This document shows positions 17,654-26,525 of a DNA stretch of 64,000 nt, in pieces. Both the position numbers and the translations under genes were made by a program. The stretch lies in the NCBI RefSeq assembly GCF_000970795.1, contig NZ_KQ034029.1, positions 157,905 through 221,904 on the forward strand, in the 5' to 3' direction. How positions within the stretch are numbered: the first letter of the stretch is position 1; each line of letters starts with the position of its first letter. This DNA comes from Bombilactobacillus mellifer (GTDB lineage Bacteria; Bacillota; Bacilli; Lactobacillales; Lactobacillaceae). The notes under the pieces are model-generated. The model was not told the origin of the DNA and did not search any database. It saw only the letters and a program-made list of their open reading frames with translations.

Positions 17654-18550
17654 ATGAGTGCAACAGCAGATACTGATAATTCGGAATTAACCGGCACCGA
17701 CACTTCGGTGGCCAGAATTCCCCAACCTGATCCGATTACAAATAAGGATTTAATGAAGTCTTGGTTTGGCTGGTGGTGGGCCAATGAAGTTTCTCATACC
17801 TTTGATCGGATGTTAGCGCCGGCTTTTTGTTTTGGATTAATTCCGACGCTACAAAAATTATATAAAGATCATGATGAACTAGCGAAAGCCTTTCAAAGAC
17901 ACTTATTATTTTTCAACACCCAGGCCACATGGGGCGGCGGTACTTTAACGGGAATTACCATTTCTTTAGAAGAAGCCCGGGCTAAAGCTCTCGCCAATGG
18001 TGAAGAACCTATTTCAGAAGATATGATTAATAATACCAAAGTTGGCTTGATGGGCCCTCTGGCTGGTATTGGGGATTCCATTGATTCAGGTACCCTCCAA
18101 TATATTTTTATTGCTATTTTTTTACCGTTTGCTAAACAAGGAAGTTTTTTAGGTGCTCTGCTACCTTTTATCTGTTTTGCCGGACTAACTTTTACTTATG
18201 GTTATTACTTTACCAAAATGGGGTATGCTTTGGGACGCTCAGCGGCTAAAGAAATTATGGCTGGTGGCCGCATGGCCGGAATTATTGATGGCTTAGGTGT
18301 CTTAGGGCTGTATATGATGGGGATTTTAGCTGGACAGTACATCAACATCAAAAGTTATTTAAAATTTTCTATCAGCGGTAAAGTATTTGACATTAATGCT
18401 ATCTTAAATCAAATTTTACCCGGACTTTTGCCATTATTAGCTGTGGTATTATTATATTGGTATTTCCAAAAACAAGGTCTCAAAATCACGCGGGGATTGA
18501 TTTATTTAACTCTCGTACTGATTGTTTTGAGTGCCTTCTACATTATTTAA
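17654..18550 (+). CDS. PTS mannose/fructose/sorbose-family IID component
   Basis: Second membrane subunit of the PTS, 298 aa, unique to the mannose class. After a polar N-terminus come 'DLMKSWFGWWWANEVSH' (about 34-50), 'LMGPLAGIGDSID' (about 136-148) and 'GGRMAGIIDGLGVLGLYMMG' (about 210-229), all family hallmarks. C-terminal TM helices follow. It is located 12 nt after IIC with its own AGGAGG. Confidence 0.93.
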   Translation: MSATADTDNSELTGTDTSVARIPQPDPITNKDLMKSWFGWWWANEVSHTFDRMLAPAFCFGLIPTLQKLYKDHDELAKAFQRHLLFFNTQATWGGGTLTGITISLEEARAKALANGEEPISEDMINNTKVGLMGPLAGIGDSIDSGTLQYIFIAIFLPFAKQGSFLGALLPFICFAGLTFTYGYYFTKMGYALGRSAAKEIMAGGRMAGIIDGLGVLGLYMMGILAGQYINIKSYLKFSISGKVFDINAILNQILPGLLPLLAVVLLYWYFQKQGLKITRGLIYLTLVLIVLSAFYII

Positions 18551-18568
18551 TAACCGGGAGGTTGAAAG

Positions 18569-18985
18569 ATGGTTAAACGAGCCTTTTTAGTAATTACTCA
18601 CGGCGATCTAGGCAGCGCCGCAGTCCAAAGTCTGGAACTTTTAATGGGTGAGCAAAAGAATCTCAGTGCCTTAGGATTGCACCCAGGAGAATCCGTAACT
18701 TCCTTGCGGGAACAAATCCAAACGCAATTACAAACCAATCAGCAAAATTATGACGAAACCGTTATTTTGGTGGATTTGCTAGGTGGGAGTCCTTCCAATG
18801 CTTCTCTTGCCACCTTAGCGCAATATCCTGATTTGAAAGTTATCACCGGTTTCAATTTACCTTTATTAATTAATTTATTAAATTTTACTGATCAAGAAGC
18901 TGATACACAAAAATTACTAACTGACTCGCTGAAAGTAGCCCAAGAGGGCTTACAAGTAATTGATAAAAATTATTTTAAAAAATAA
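18569..18985 (+). CDS. PTS mannose-family IIA component
   Basis: Cytoplasmic phosphocarrier of 138 aa. It accepts phosphate from HPr on His11 (VITHGDLGSAA) and passes it to IIB. 'VDLLGGSPSNAS' near 69-80 is typical of EIIA-Man. It is encoded separately from IIB, as in sorbose/levan-type systems. RBS GGGAGG precedes it. Confidence 0.92.
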   Translation: MVKRAFLVITHGDLGSAAVQSLELLMGEQKNLSALGLHPGESVTSLREQIQTQLQTNQQNYDETVILVDLLGGSPSNASLATLAQYPDLKVITGFNLPLLINLLNFTDQEADTQKLLTDSLKVAQEGLQVIDKNYFKK

Positions 18986-19024
18986 AAATTTTTCTTGATT
19001 GTACCAACTGATAGGAGGAGAACA

Positions 19025-19504
19025 ATGGGTAAAATTAATTTAGCACGGGTCGATGATCGCTTGATTCACGGACAAGTTATGACGAAGTGGACAAAGGGCT
19101 TAGGTACTAATTCGGTTTATGTCATTGATAATGCCACTGCGGCCGATGATTTTATGAAGGATATTTACATCAGCACTAATTCAACCGGTGGGCTGCGGAT
19201 TAAAGTTTATTCTGCTGCCGAAGTTGGTACTCAATGGCAAAAAGATCACTTTGGAGACGATAAGGTAGTCCTGGTTTTTAAAAACATTAAAGAAGTTCTG
19301 GAAGCTCTTGCAGCGGGATTAGAAATTCAAACTTTAAACGTTGGCGGAATTGCTAAAAAATCGAATACTAAGTTTGTCATTCCGACCGTAGCTCTCAGTG
19401 AGGAAGACAAAAATGATCTGCAAAAACTCCATGAGCAAGGAATCGAGATCTTCTTTCAGACAGTTCCTGATTCTAAAAAAGTAGCTTATCAGACCGACCT
19501 TTAA
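19025..19504 (+). CDS. PTS mannose-family IIB component
   Basis: Cytoplasmic phosphocarrier of 159 aa that passes phosphate from IIA to the incoming sugar. The phosphorylated His15 lies in DDRLIHGQV. The ATG at 19025 has AGGAGGAG 4-5 nt upstream; the upstream in-frame ATT at 18995 is a poor start. It closes the PTS set and is followed by a small membrane protein gene after 37 nt. Confidence 0.92.
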   Translation: MGKINLARVDDRLIHGQVMTKWTKGLGTNSVYVIDNATAADDFMKDIYISTNSTGGLRIKVYSAAEVGTQWQKDHFGDDKVVLVFKNIKEVLEALAAGLEIQTLNVGGIAKKSNTKFVIPTVALSEEDKNDLQKLHEQGIEIFFQTVPDSKKVAYQTDL

Positions 19505-19541
19505 CGTCATTTCTCAAGATTCATCCTCCTAGGTACAAGTT

Positions 19542-20081
19542 ATGGACAATCAATTTGAAGTCTATCCTGACAAAATTAAGAACTATACTACTAGTTGCGT
19601 GTTTATTTTATTTGCCCTCAGTTTATTGAGTGTTAATACCTTTAAAACGGCGTTCTTGTTTAAAATGCTAGCGACATTTTTTGCACTTTTATTTGCGGGT
19701 TTTGCAATAAAAATCATTCGTACTATGCACATTCAAGTTCCGGATTATGTTATTAATAATCAGGGGGTAATCGATAATACAAAACATCCAGCGTTAATCG
19801 TTCCTTGGAATGATATTTTAAAAATTGAAATTACCCCCAATAATACTGTTTGGCAAATCGGTATTATCGCGAAAAGTGTAGCTCACAATCGACAACAGCA
19901 AGCTGCGGCTTTACAGACTAATTTAGTCACTAACGGTAATTTGGCTTTTTATTCAGTCATTATCGATGGTTTTCGCTATCGTTCGCAGACCTTTTTGCGC
20001 ATATTTCAGGAACTTAAAAAACAGGGCTTACAGCATAACCCTCAAATTTTAATTACTGAACTAACACATTCTAAATTTTAA
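19542..20081 (+). CDS. Small membrane protein with PH-like domain
   Basis: A 179-aa protein with two adjacent TM helices (about 18-34 and 38-58) followed by a soluble domain. That domain has beta-rich text, 'ALIVPWNDILKIEITPNNT' near 84-102 and 'FYSVIIDGFRYRSQTFLRIF' near 145-164. The layout matches bacterial PH-domain or STM3941-like proteins of unknown role. It sits between the PTS genes and their terminator, so it is probably co-transcribed with them. A PTS function is an inference from position only. Confidence 0.6.
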   Translation: MDNQFEVYPDKIKNYTTSCVFILFALSLLSVNTFKTAFLFKMLATFFALLFAGFAIKIIRTMHIQVPDYVINNQGVIDNTKHPALIVPWNDILKIEITPNNTVWQIGIIAKSVAHNRQQQAAALQTNLVTNGNLAFYSVIIDGFRYRSQTFLRIFQELKKQGLQHNPQILITELTHSKF

Positions 20082-20125
20082 TTCCAGTTTGGATATCCAG
20101 TAAATGAAACCAGATTTATTTGCGG

Positions 20126-20157
20126 CTTGGGGCTTTTCAAAAAGTCCCAAGTTTTTT
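20126..20157 (+). terminator. Terminator of PTS operon
   Basis: CTTGGG-GCTTTT pairs with AAAAG-TCCCAAG around a tight loop, followed by six T. It closes the PTS operon including the small membrane protein gene. Confidence 0.85.
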
Positions 20158-20185
20158 GCTGTATAAAAAAATTTTTATTTTTTTA

Positions 20186-20199
20186 TGAGAGCGTTAACA
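20186..20199 (+). promoter_or_regulatory. cre site upstream of adhE
   Basis: TGAGAGCGTTAACA fits the consensus TGWNANCGNTNWCA at every defined position. It lies about 150 bp upstream of adhE and just after the PTS terminator, so it most likely serves adhE. Confidence 0.75.
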
Positions 20200-20202
20200 T
20201 TA

Positions 20203-20220
20203 TTGTGAAATCAATAACAA
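20203..20220 (+). promoter_or_regulatory. Rex-like operator 1 of adhE
   Basis: TTGTGA-AATCAA-TAACAA has the 6-6-6 layout of Rex sites, with one base off a perfect TTGTGA/TCACAA palindrome. Rex senses the NADH/NAD ratio and classically represses adhE. Confidence 0.6.
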
Positions 20221-20266
20221 ATAACCTCAAAAGCTTTTATAGAGGTATCTTCCGCTATTTTTCTGA

Positions 20267-20284
20267 TTGTAATTTATTTCACAT
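20267..20284 (+). promoter_or_regulatory. Rex-like operator 2 of adhE
   Basis: TTGTAA-TTTATT-TCACAT is a degenerate 18-bp Rex-type site, 64 bp after the first. It is the weakest of the three. Confidence 0.45.
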
Positions 20285-20299
20285 GGTGTTACTCTTACA

Positions 20300-20317
20300 T
20301 TGTTAATTAATTAACAA
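20300..20317 (+). promoter_or_regulatory. Rex-like operator 3 of adhE
   Basis: TTGTTAATTAATTAACAA is a perfect 18-bp palindrome matching the TTGTTAA-N4-TTAACAA type of Rex site. It lies 28 bp before the adhE start, where bound repressor would block transcription. Confidence 0.75.
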
Positions 20318-20344
20318 TCAAAAATTAAAGGAGCTAACATTTCA

Positions 20345-23005
20345 ATGTCGCGGACAAAAACAACGTCAAATGAGACTTTTGTCAAGAAATCAAAAACCAT
20401 TTCGCAATTAGTCACTCACGCAGTAAAGGCTCAACAAACTTATGCCACTTATAGTCAAGAACAAGTTGATCAAATCGTGGCCGCCATGGCTTTGGCTGGT
20501 TCCAAGGCTGCTCTCTTGCTAGCCCATGAAGCCGTAGCAGAAACCGGTCGGGGTATTGTTGAAGATAAAGATACGAAAAACCGTTTTGCCACAGAAAACG
20601 TTTATCATACCATCAAAAATGAAAAAACAGTCGGTGTCATTAGTAAAGACGCCGTTGCAGGAAAAGTCGAAATTGCAGCTCCTTTAGGCGTCTTAGCGGG
20701 TATTGTTCCAACCACTAATCCTACTTCCACCACCATGTTTAAAGCTTTGATGGCTCTCAAGACACGCAATGCGATTATTTTTGCTTTCCATCCCCAGGCT
20801 CAAAAATGCTCGGTACATGCGGCTCAAATTGTTTATGAAGCGGCACGCCAGGCAGGGGCCCCGGCAGACATTATTCAGTGGATTGAAGAACCTTCGATTG
20901 AACATACTACTGAACTAATTCAAAACCCTCAAATAGATACTATTTTGGCCACTGGTGGTCCTGGGATGGTCAAAGCCGCTTTACAATCCGGTAATCCGTC
21001 TTTAGGTGTGGGAGCCGGCAATGGAGCCGTTTTTGTGGACCATACCGCTAATTTAAAACGTGCAGTGGAAGATTTACTGCTCTCCAAACGGTTTGATAAC
21101 GGTATGATTTGCGCGACAGAAAATTCCGCAGTTGTCGAAGCACCTATTTATGATGCTTGGCTCCAACGGATGCAAGATCAAGGTGCTTATTTAGTTCCGA
21201 AAGCCGATTATCAAAAAGTAGCCGACTTTGTCTTTAATGATCGCCATGGAGTTAATGGGGCTGTAGCTGGCATGTCAGCTCGTTGGATCGCCCAACATGC
21301 CGGTATCGATTTACCTGCCGATAAGGATGTTTTGTTATTTGAACTGCAAGCCGACAATATCGGTGAAAAGCTGTCTTCCGAAAAACTCTCACCGCTTTTA
21401 TCAGTCTATCAAGCGCAGGATCGCAATGACGGGATTCGCATCATTCAAAAATTATTAGCTTACCAAGGTGCCGGCCATAACTCGGTGATTCAGATCGGTT
21501 CGCAAGATGATCCTTTTGTGACGAAATTTGGCAACGCTCTGAATGCCACACGAATTATGGTGAATCAACCGGATTCACTCGGAGGAATTGGTGATATTTA
21601 TACCGATGCTTTGCGTCCAAGTTTGACTTTAGGAACCGGTTCGTGGGGGAAAAATTCATTGTCACATAATTTATCAACAAGAGATCTGCTTAATATCAAA
21701 ACCATCGCCAAAAGACGCACTCGACCACAGTGGATTCGCTTACCACACAAAATTTATTATGAAAAGAATTCTATTTCTTACTTACAGGATTTAACCAATA
21801 TTTCCCGGGCTTTAATTGTCGCGGATCCAGGAATGGTTAAGTTTGGCTTTGTGGACAAAGTAACTGGACAATTGGCCTGCCAAGATCATGAGATTAAAGT
21901 CTCGATTTATGGAACCGTGCAACCTGATCCCACTTTAGGACAAACTATTGCCATTGCTCAACAAATGGCCCAATTCCAACCAGATACTATTATTGCTGTC
22001 GGTGGAGGTTCCGCCTTGGATGCCGCCAAAATTTCCCGATTTATTTATGAATATTCTTTCGATCGCCCAGGCTTTTTAGATCAATATGAAAATGTCAGCC
22101 AATTATTCTCTAAATTACAACAAAAGTTTATTGATATTCGCAAGCGTATTGTTAAGTTTGACCCCCAAACTCATACCCAATTAATCGCTATTCCTACTAC
22201 CTCAGGTACCGGCTCGGAGGTAACGCCTTTTGCGGTCATTACCGATGATTATACTCATATTAAATACCCGCTGGCCGACTACGAATTAACACCACAAATT
22301 GCCATCATTGATCCAGCCTTTGTGATGACCGTTCCTCAGCGCACTGTTGCTTGGTCGGGCTTGGATGCTTTATCGCATGCCCTGGAATCTTATGTATCCG
22401 TGATGGCTTCCGAGTATACTCGTCCCTGGGCTCTTCAAGCCATCAAATTAATTTTTGAAAATCTGGAAGACTCGTATAACTATAATCCGCAAAAGCCTAC
22501 TTTAAGAGGTGAACAGGCGCGTGAGAACATGCATAATGCCGCAACTTTAGCCGGAATGTCTTTTGCACAAGCCTTTTTAGGAATTAACCACTCCTTGGCT
22601 CATAAAACTGGTGGTGAATTTGGTTTACCCCATGGCTTAGCCATTTCAATTGCTATGCAGCATGTGATTCGCTTTAATGGTGTCAGTGGTAAAGTGAAAC
22701 GCACTCCTTTCCCTCGTTACGATGTTTATCGGGCGCAAAGTGACTATGCAGATATTGCGCGATTTATCGGTCTGAATGGATCCAGTGATGCAGAATTAGT
22801 TGATAAACTATGTCAAAAAATTGACCGACTCATGCATGCTGTCAATGTTGAACCGAAATTATCGGCCAATGGAGTCACCAAAAAACAATTCCAAGATGCC
22901 TTAGACAAGTTAGTAGACTTGGTTTATCAAGATCAATGCACTCCCGCCAACCCGCGGCAACCCAGCCTACAAGAAATTAGACAGTTACTGATCGATCAAT
23001 TTTAA
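20345..23005 (+). CDS. adhE: Bifunctional acetaldehyde-CoA/alcohol dehydrogenase
   Basis: Cytoplasmic enzyme of 886 aa that reduces acetyl-CoA to acetaldehyde and then to ethanol, reoxidising two NADH. The N-terminal half is an aldehyde dehydrogenase with catalytic Cys256 (GMICATENSA). The C-terminal half is an iron-dependent alcohol dehydrogenase with GGGSALDAAK near 551-560 and metal-binding His in 'GINHSLAHKTGGEFGLPHG'. Length is normal for AdhE and both halves look intact. Good RBS AAAGGAG. Upstream cre and three Rex-like sites predict control by sugar and redox state. A single gene with its own terminator. Confidence 0.96.
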   Translation: MSRTKTTSNETFVKKSKTISQLVTHAVKAQQTYATYSQEQVDQIVAAMALAGSKAALLLAHEAVAETGRGIVEDKDTKNRFATENVYHTIKNEKTVGVISKDAVAGKVEIAAPLGVLAGIVPTTNPTSTTMFKALMALKTRNAIIFAFHPQAQKCSVHAAQIVYEAARQAGAPADIIQWIEEPSIEHTTELIQNPQIDTILATGGPGMVKAALQSGNPSLGVGAGNGAVFVDHTANLKRAVEDLLLSKRFDNGMICATENSAVVEAPIYDAWLQRMQDQGAYLVPKADYQKVADFVFNDRHGVNGAVAGMSARWIAQHAGIDLPADKDVLLFELQADNIGEKLSSEKLSPLLSVYQAQDRNDGIRIIQKLLAYQGAGHNSVIQIGSQDDPFVTKFGNALNATRIMVNQPDSLGGIGDIYTDALRPSLTLGTGSWGKNSLSHNLSTRDLLNIKTIAKRRTRPQWIRLPHKIYYEKNSISYLQDLTNISRALIVADPGMVKFGFVDKVTGQLACQDHEIKVSIYGTVQPDPTLGQTIAIAQQMAQFQPDTIIAVGGGSALDAAKISRFIYEYSFDRPGFLDQYENVSQLFSKLQQKFIDIRKRIVKFDPQTHTQLIAIPTTSGTGSEVTPFAVITDDYTHIKYPLADYELTPQIAIIDPAFVMTVPQRTVAWSGLDALSHALESYVSVMASEYTRPWALQAIKLIFENLEDSYNYNPQKPTLRGEQARENMHNAATLAGMSFAQAFLGINHSLAHKTGGEFGLPHGLAISIAMQHVIRFNGVSGKVKRTPFPRYDVYRAQSDYADIARFIGLNGSSDAELVDKLCQKIDRLMHAVNVEPKLSANGVTKKQFQDALDKLVDLVYQDQCTPANPRQPSLQEIRQLLIDQF

Positions 23006-23084
23006 AATTTTTTACTTTCACCTACCAGATCAACCAAAATCAATAAGTTTATAACCATTAAGAACATGTGTCCAATGAATTGCC

Positions 23085-23117
23085 AAGCTTAACTACAAAA
23101 TTGTGGTTAAGCTTTTT
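23085..23117 (+). terminator. Terminator of adhE
   Basis: AAGCTTAACTACAA pairs with TTGTGGTTAAGCTT, including one G-T pair, and a short T run follows. Between here and 23320 I find no supportable gene; the only reading frame (23147-23383, plus) runs into the next terminator and looks fortuitous. Confidence 0.8.
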
Positions 23118-23315
23118 GAATTGGTTTTTATAACTAACTTTAAAGCGTGCTCATCCCACAAGAGGCCACAAATTCTCTTCTGAAGCCAAGTTCCCAACGC
23201 TTACAGCTAATAATAAATAACCCGCCATTTTGCGACCGCAAAACTAAAAAGGTTAGCAAACTAGGGCCTCTCATCAAATCCAGCCACTTTTCTGTAAAGA
23301 AATATCACTGCCAAC

Positions 23316-23356
23316 CAAAAAAACAACGACTCAACCAAAAGGTCAAGTCGTTGTTT
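23316..23356 (-). terminator. Terminator of amino acid ABC importer operon
   Basis: AAACAACGACT (23321-23331) pairs with AGTCGTTGTTT (23346-23356), and the minus strand continues with a run of T. It lies 19 nt after the last permease gene. Confidence 0.85.
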
Positions 23357-23374
23357 CTCTTGAATTACGGCTTT

Positions 23375-24028
23375 TTAAGCTAACCGGCGATCAATGAAAT
23401 TACCTAACAGCGATAAACTGAAACAGATAATAAAATATAACACCGCTAAGGCCGCAAACATCGGCAAAATATAGTTGGCATTTTGTCCATAGACTACTTG
23501 TGCATGTTGCATTAGCTCCGGCACCACAATAATCGTGGCCAGCGAAGTATCCTTAATCAACGATACGAATTGACTAATAATCGCCGGAATCATTTTTTTA
23601 TAGGCTTGCGGTAAAATAATATACCATAAAGCCTGCACAAAACTCATACCGACAGAACGGGCTCCTTCCATTTGACCAACATCTACCGCATTCAGACCCG
23701 AACGTACAATTTCTGCTAACATCATAGATTCAAAAACTGTCATGGCAATAATTGCAGCGGGAATTGTTTCCGGTTTAAACCCAAAATTAGGTAAGCCAAA
23801 GTAAGTAAAGAAAATAATTAACAGTAACGGTAAATTGCGAATAATATCAATTATAAATCCGACTACCGCAGATAAATATTTAATCCGTGAATAGCGGATA
23901 ATCCCAAAAACGGAACCGATAATAAAACTTAATAATACTGAAACGACGGAAATCAAAACCGTTACTTCCAAACCCATCAATAAAAAACGAATATTCATCC
24001 AAGAATATGCATTAATCCAATTCTGCAT
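23375..24028 (-). CDS. Polar amino acid ABC transporter permease
   Basis: Membrane subunit of 217 aa, HisM/GlnP type, with about five TM helices. The ABC-contact loop 'GQMEGARSVGMSFVQALWYI' near 127-146 is diagnostic. It pairs with the second permease upstream as a heterodimer. Fourth and last gene of a four-gene minus-strand operon (ATPase, binding protein, two permeases), 15 nt after its neighbour. Confidence 0.93.
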   Translation of the reverse strand: MQNWINAYSWMNIRFLLMGLEVTVLISVVSVLLSFIIGSVFGIIRYSRIKYLSAVVGFIIDIIRNLPLLLIIFFTYFGLPNFGFKPETIPAAIIAMTVFESMMLAEIVRSGLNAVDVGQMEGARSVGMSFVQALWYIILPQAYKKMIPAIISQFVSLIKDTSLATIIVVPELMQHAQVVYGQNANYILPMFAALAVLYFIICFSLSLLGNFIDRRLA

Positions 24029-24043
24029 ACGCGGCCACCTCCT

Positions 24044-24682
24044 TTACGCAGTCCTTTTTTCTAAATAACGCATATAATAGCTTAATGGCAAAGTAATAAT
24101 CAGATACAATAAGCCGACTACAAAGTAACTATTAATAGTGTCAAAAGTTGCCGAAGCAATCGAGTTGGCTTGGTACATTAAATCAAAACCAGCCACAAAA
24201 GCTAATACGGAGGAATTTTTAACGAGATTAATAAATTGATTGCCTAATGGTGGAATCACAATTTTGACAGCCTGGGGCAAAATAATATATCGCATAGCCT
24301 GCCAATAAGTCATCCCTACTGAGCGGGCTCCTTCCATTTGACCATTATCCACAGATTGGATTCCAGCCCGAATAGTTTCGGCAATAAAGGCTGAAGTATA
24401 TAAAGTCAGACCAATGGTTCCTGCTGTAAAACCGTTAATTTTGACCAAATACATCGGAATTACTAAATAAAAAAACATCGTAATTACTAGTAAAGGAATG
24501 TTCCGAAAAATTTCCACGTAAGTTCGGCCAATCATTCGACAAACTTTATTAGGCAAAACTTCCATGAGCGCAAAGGCCGCGCCAATAATTAAACTAAATA
24601 ACAATGCTAAAAGACTCGAGAAGATCGTCCAGCCAAACCCCACTAGGAGTTGGTGACTATAATGAGTAAAAATATTAATCAT
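24044..24682 (-). CDS. Polar amino acid ABC transporter permease
   Basis: Membrane subunit of 212 aa with about five TM helices and the EAA loop 'GQMEGARSVGMTYWQAMRYI' near 118-137. It is a paralogue of the downstream permease. The gene overlaps the binding-protein gene by 4 nt. Together the pair suggests a glutamate, glutamine or aspartate importer with two different permeases. Confidence 0.93.
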   Translation of the reverse strand: MINIFTHYSHQLLVGFGWTIFSSLLALLFSLIIGAAFALMEVLPNKVCRMIGRTYVEIFRNIPLLVITMFFYLVIPMYLVKINGFTAGTIGLTLYTSAFIAETIRAGIQSVDNGQMEGARSVGMTYWQAMRYIILPQAVKIVIPPLGNQFINLVKNSSVLAFVAGFDLMYQANSIASATFDTINSYFVVGLLYLIITLPLSYYMRYLEKRTA

Positions 24683-25497
24683 TTGCTATACAACTCCTTA
24701 TAGTTAAAGCCTGGCACTTGGCCAAACCATTTTTTAATTAAACGATTATATTCACCATCAGCTTTAATTTCATCAATAGCTTGATTAACCGCTTTTACAA
24801 AACTTTTTTGATGTTTATTAATGGCTACCCCATAGGGTTCTTTGGTAAAGGTTCCGCCCCGCACCTCATAACCGGGGTTTTGAACGGCTAACCCATATAA
24901 GATGCCATTATCAGTGGTCATAGCTTCACCTTGTTTGGATTTCAACGCATTCATAGCCTGGGCATAATCTTGTAATTCTAAAACTTTGGCCTTCGGTGAA
25001 GCTTTTTTAACATTATCCACAGAATTAGCCCCGACAACTCCTAAAATGGTATGTCCATTTAAATGGTAAGCATCCTGGATTGGAGAATTCTTAGGTACTA
25101 ATAAGGATTGGCCCGCATTGAAATAAACTTTCGAAAAGTCCACCGTTTTTTGACGTTCAGGGGTAATCGTCATAGTGGCAATGACTGCATCGACATTGCC
25201 ATTTTTTAACAATGGGATTCGTGATTGGGAAGTCACCGTTACAAAATCGGCATGACCTTTGGGTCCCAAAATATGCTTGGTAATGAGCTTTGCCATATCT
25301 ACGTCAAAGCCTTTTTGTTGTCCATCTTTGACATCAATTAAACCAAATAACCGGACGTCTCCTTTCACGCCCCAAGTGATCGTATTAGCTTGTTTAGCAT
25401 TTTCTAAAACCGATTGCTGGGAAAGACTTTGACCACAACCGGTCAATAAAAAGGTCCACAAAACCAAGGAGAACAACCAAAATTTTTTTCGCATCAT
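24679..25497 (-). CDS. Amino acid-binding lipoprotein of ABC importer
   Basis: Extracellular substrate-binding lipoprotein of 272 aa. The signal ends in LLTGC (lipobox, Cys21). 'LFGLIDVKDGQQKGFDVDMA' near 50-69 and 'ATMTITPERQKTVDFSKVYF' near 106-125 mark the polar amino acid-binding family (PEB1/GlnH type). Glutamate, aspartate or glutamine is likely. GGAGGA precedes two consecutive ATG codons; I kept the first. Confidence 0.91.
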   Translation of the reverse strand: MMRKKFWLFSLVLWTFLLTGCGQSLSQQSVLENAKQANTITWGVKGDVRLFGLIDVKDGQQKGFDVDMAKLITKHILGPKGHADFVTVTSQSRIPLLKNGNVDAVIATMTITPERQKTVDFSKVYFNAGQSLLVPKNSPIQDAYHLNGHTILGVVGANSVDNVKKASPKAKVLELQDYAQAMNALKSKQGEAMTTDNGILYGLAVQNPGYEVRGGTFTKEPYGVAINKHQKSFVKAVNQAIDEIKADGEYNRLIKKWFGQVPGFNYKELYSK

Positions 25498-25512
25498 GAG
25501 TCCTCCTTTTAT

Positions 25513-26250
25513 TTAATGGGTAATAATCTTGCTTAAAAATTGTTGTGCCCGTTCTGTTTTCGGTTGCCGGAAAAACTCCGTTTTATCGTCGTCTTCCACC
25601 ACTCGACCATCATCCATAAAAATAACTCGATTGGCCACTTCTTTGGCAAAGCCCATTTCATGCGTCACAATTAAAGAAGTCATCGCACTATCCGAGGTGA
25701 TTTTTTTAATAACTTGTAAAACATCATCAATCATTTCTGGATCTAGAGCCGAAGTGGGTTCATCAAATAATAACAGCTTGGGACGCATTGCCAAAGAACG
25801 GGCAATCGCCACCCGCTGCTGTTGTCCTCCGGAAATTTGAGAAGGCATATTGGCAGCTTTGGACTCTAAACCTACCATTTTTAATAGCGACAGCGCCCGT
25901 TGGCGATTTTCATCTTCAGGAATATGGCTCACAATCCGTGGCGCCAGCATTACGTTTTCTAAGACAGTTTTATTGGCATATAAATAAAAATGTTGAAACA
26001 CCATCCCTACATCTGTCCGCAAGCGATTGACATCTGTTTTAGGAGAAGAAAGGTCTTGGTTGTTTACAATTAAACTACCATTCTGAATCGACTCCAGTCC
26101 GTTCACCGTTCGCACTAAAGTACTCTTGCCTGATCCAGATGGTCCAATGAGTACAACCGTCTCGCCCTCATCGATCTCCAAATTAATATCTTTCAAAGCA
26201 TGGAATTGACCATAATATTTTTGAACATCATGGAATTCGATCATCGACAT
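25513..26250 (-). CDS. Polar amino acid ABC transporter ATP-binding protein
   Basis: ATPase of 245 aa, GlnQ type. Walker A is GPSGSGKST near 36-44, the signature is [14 protein letters not shown] near 140, and Walker B is LLLFDEPTSALD near 160. First gene of the four-gene importer operon. The ATG at 26250 (MSMIEF) has AAGGAG 8-9 nt upstream; a GTG at 26259 would abut the RBS and is rejected. Confidence 0.93.
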   Translation of the reverse strand: MSMIEFHDVQKYYGQFHALKDINLEIDEGETVVLIGPSGSGKSTLVRTVNGLESIQNGSLIVNNQDLSSPKTDVNRLRTDVGMVFQHFYLYANKTVLENVMLAPRIVSHIPEDENRQRALSLLKMVGLESKAANMPSQISGGQQQRVAIARSLAMRPKLLLFDEPTSALDPEMIDDVLQVIKKITSDSAMTSLIVTHEMGFAKEVANRVIFMDDGRVVEDDDKTEFFRQPKTERAQQFLSKIITH

Positions 26251-26466
26251 TATTCTCACTCCTTCAAATTAGTATTAGTAACATTTTAAACTTGTCAAAG
26301 TAAAATATGCAATAATTATTATCAATCCTTAAGGGTTGGAATCTCAATAGTGATGCTTTTGGCCGATTTTTTTTAATAAAAATCATATTTTTTGCTATTT
26401 GATGGGCTAATCCTGGGATAACTATCTTTCTTGAATGGAGAATGTGCTAATTTTTATGTTCAGACT

Positions 26467-26486
26467 TGCAAATTTGCAGTATACTG
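26467..26486 (+). promoter_or_regulatory. Overlapping palindromes at APC permease promoter
   Basis: The perfect palindromes TGCAAATTTGCA (26467-26478) and CAGTATACTG (26477-26486) overlap by two bases. The second contains a plausible -10 box, TATACT (26480-26485). The site lies about 40 bp upstream of the permease start and looks like an operator. The rest of 26260-26466 holds no recognisable signal. Confidence 0.4.
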
Positions 26487-26525
26487 GTTATCGTTTGTGA
26501 ATTAAAGCTGTTCGGAGGTTTGTCA

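Noticed and set aside
23147..23383. 78-codon plus-strand reading frame
   Set aside because: It reads through the terminator of the opposite operon, has no good ribosome site and no recognisable protein character.
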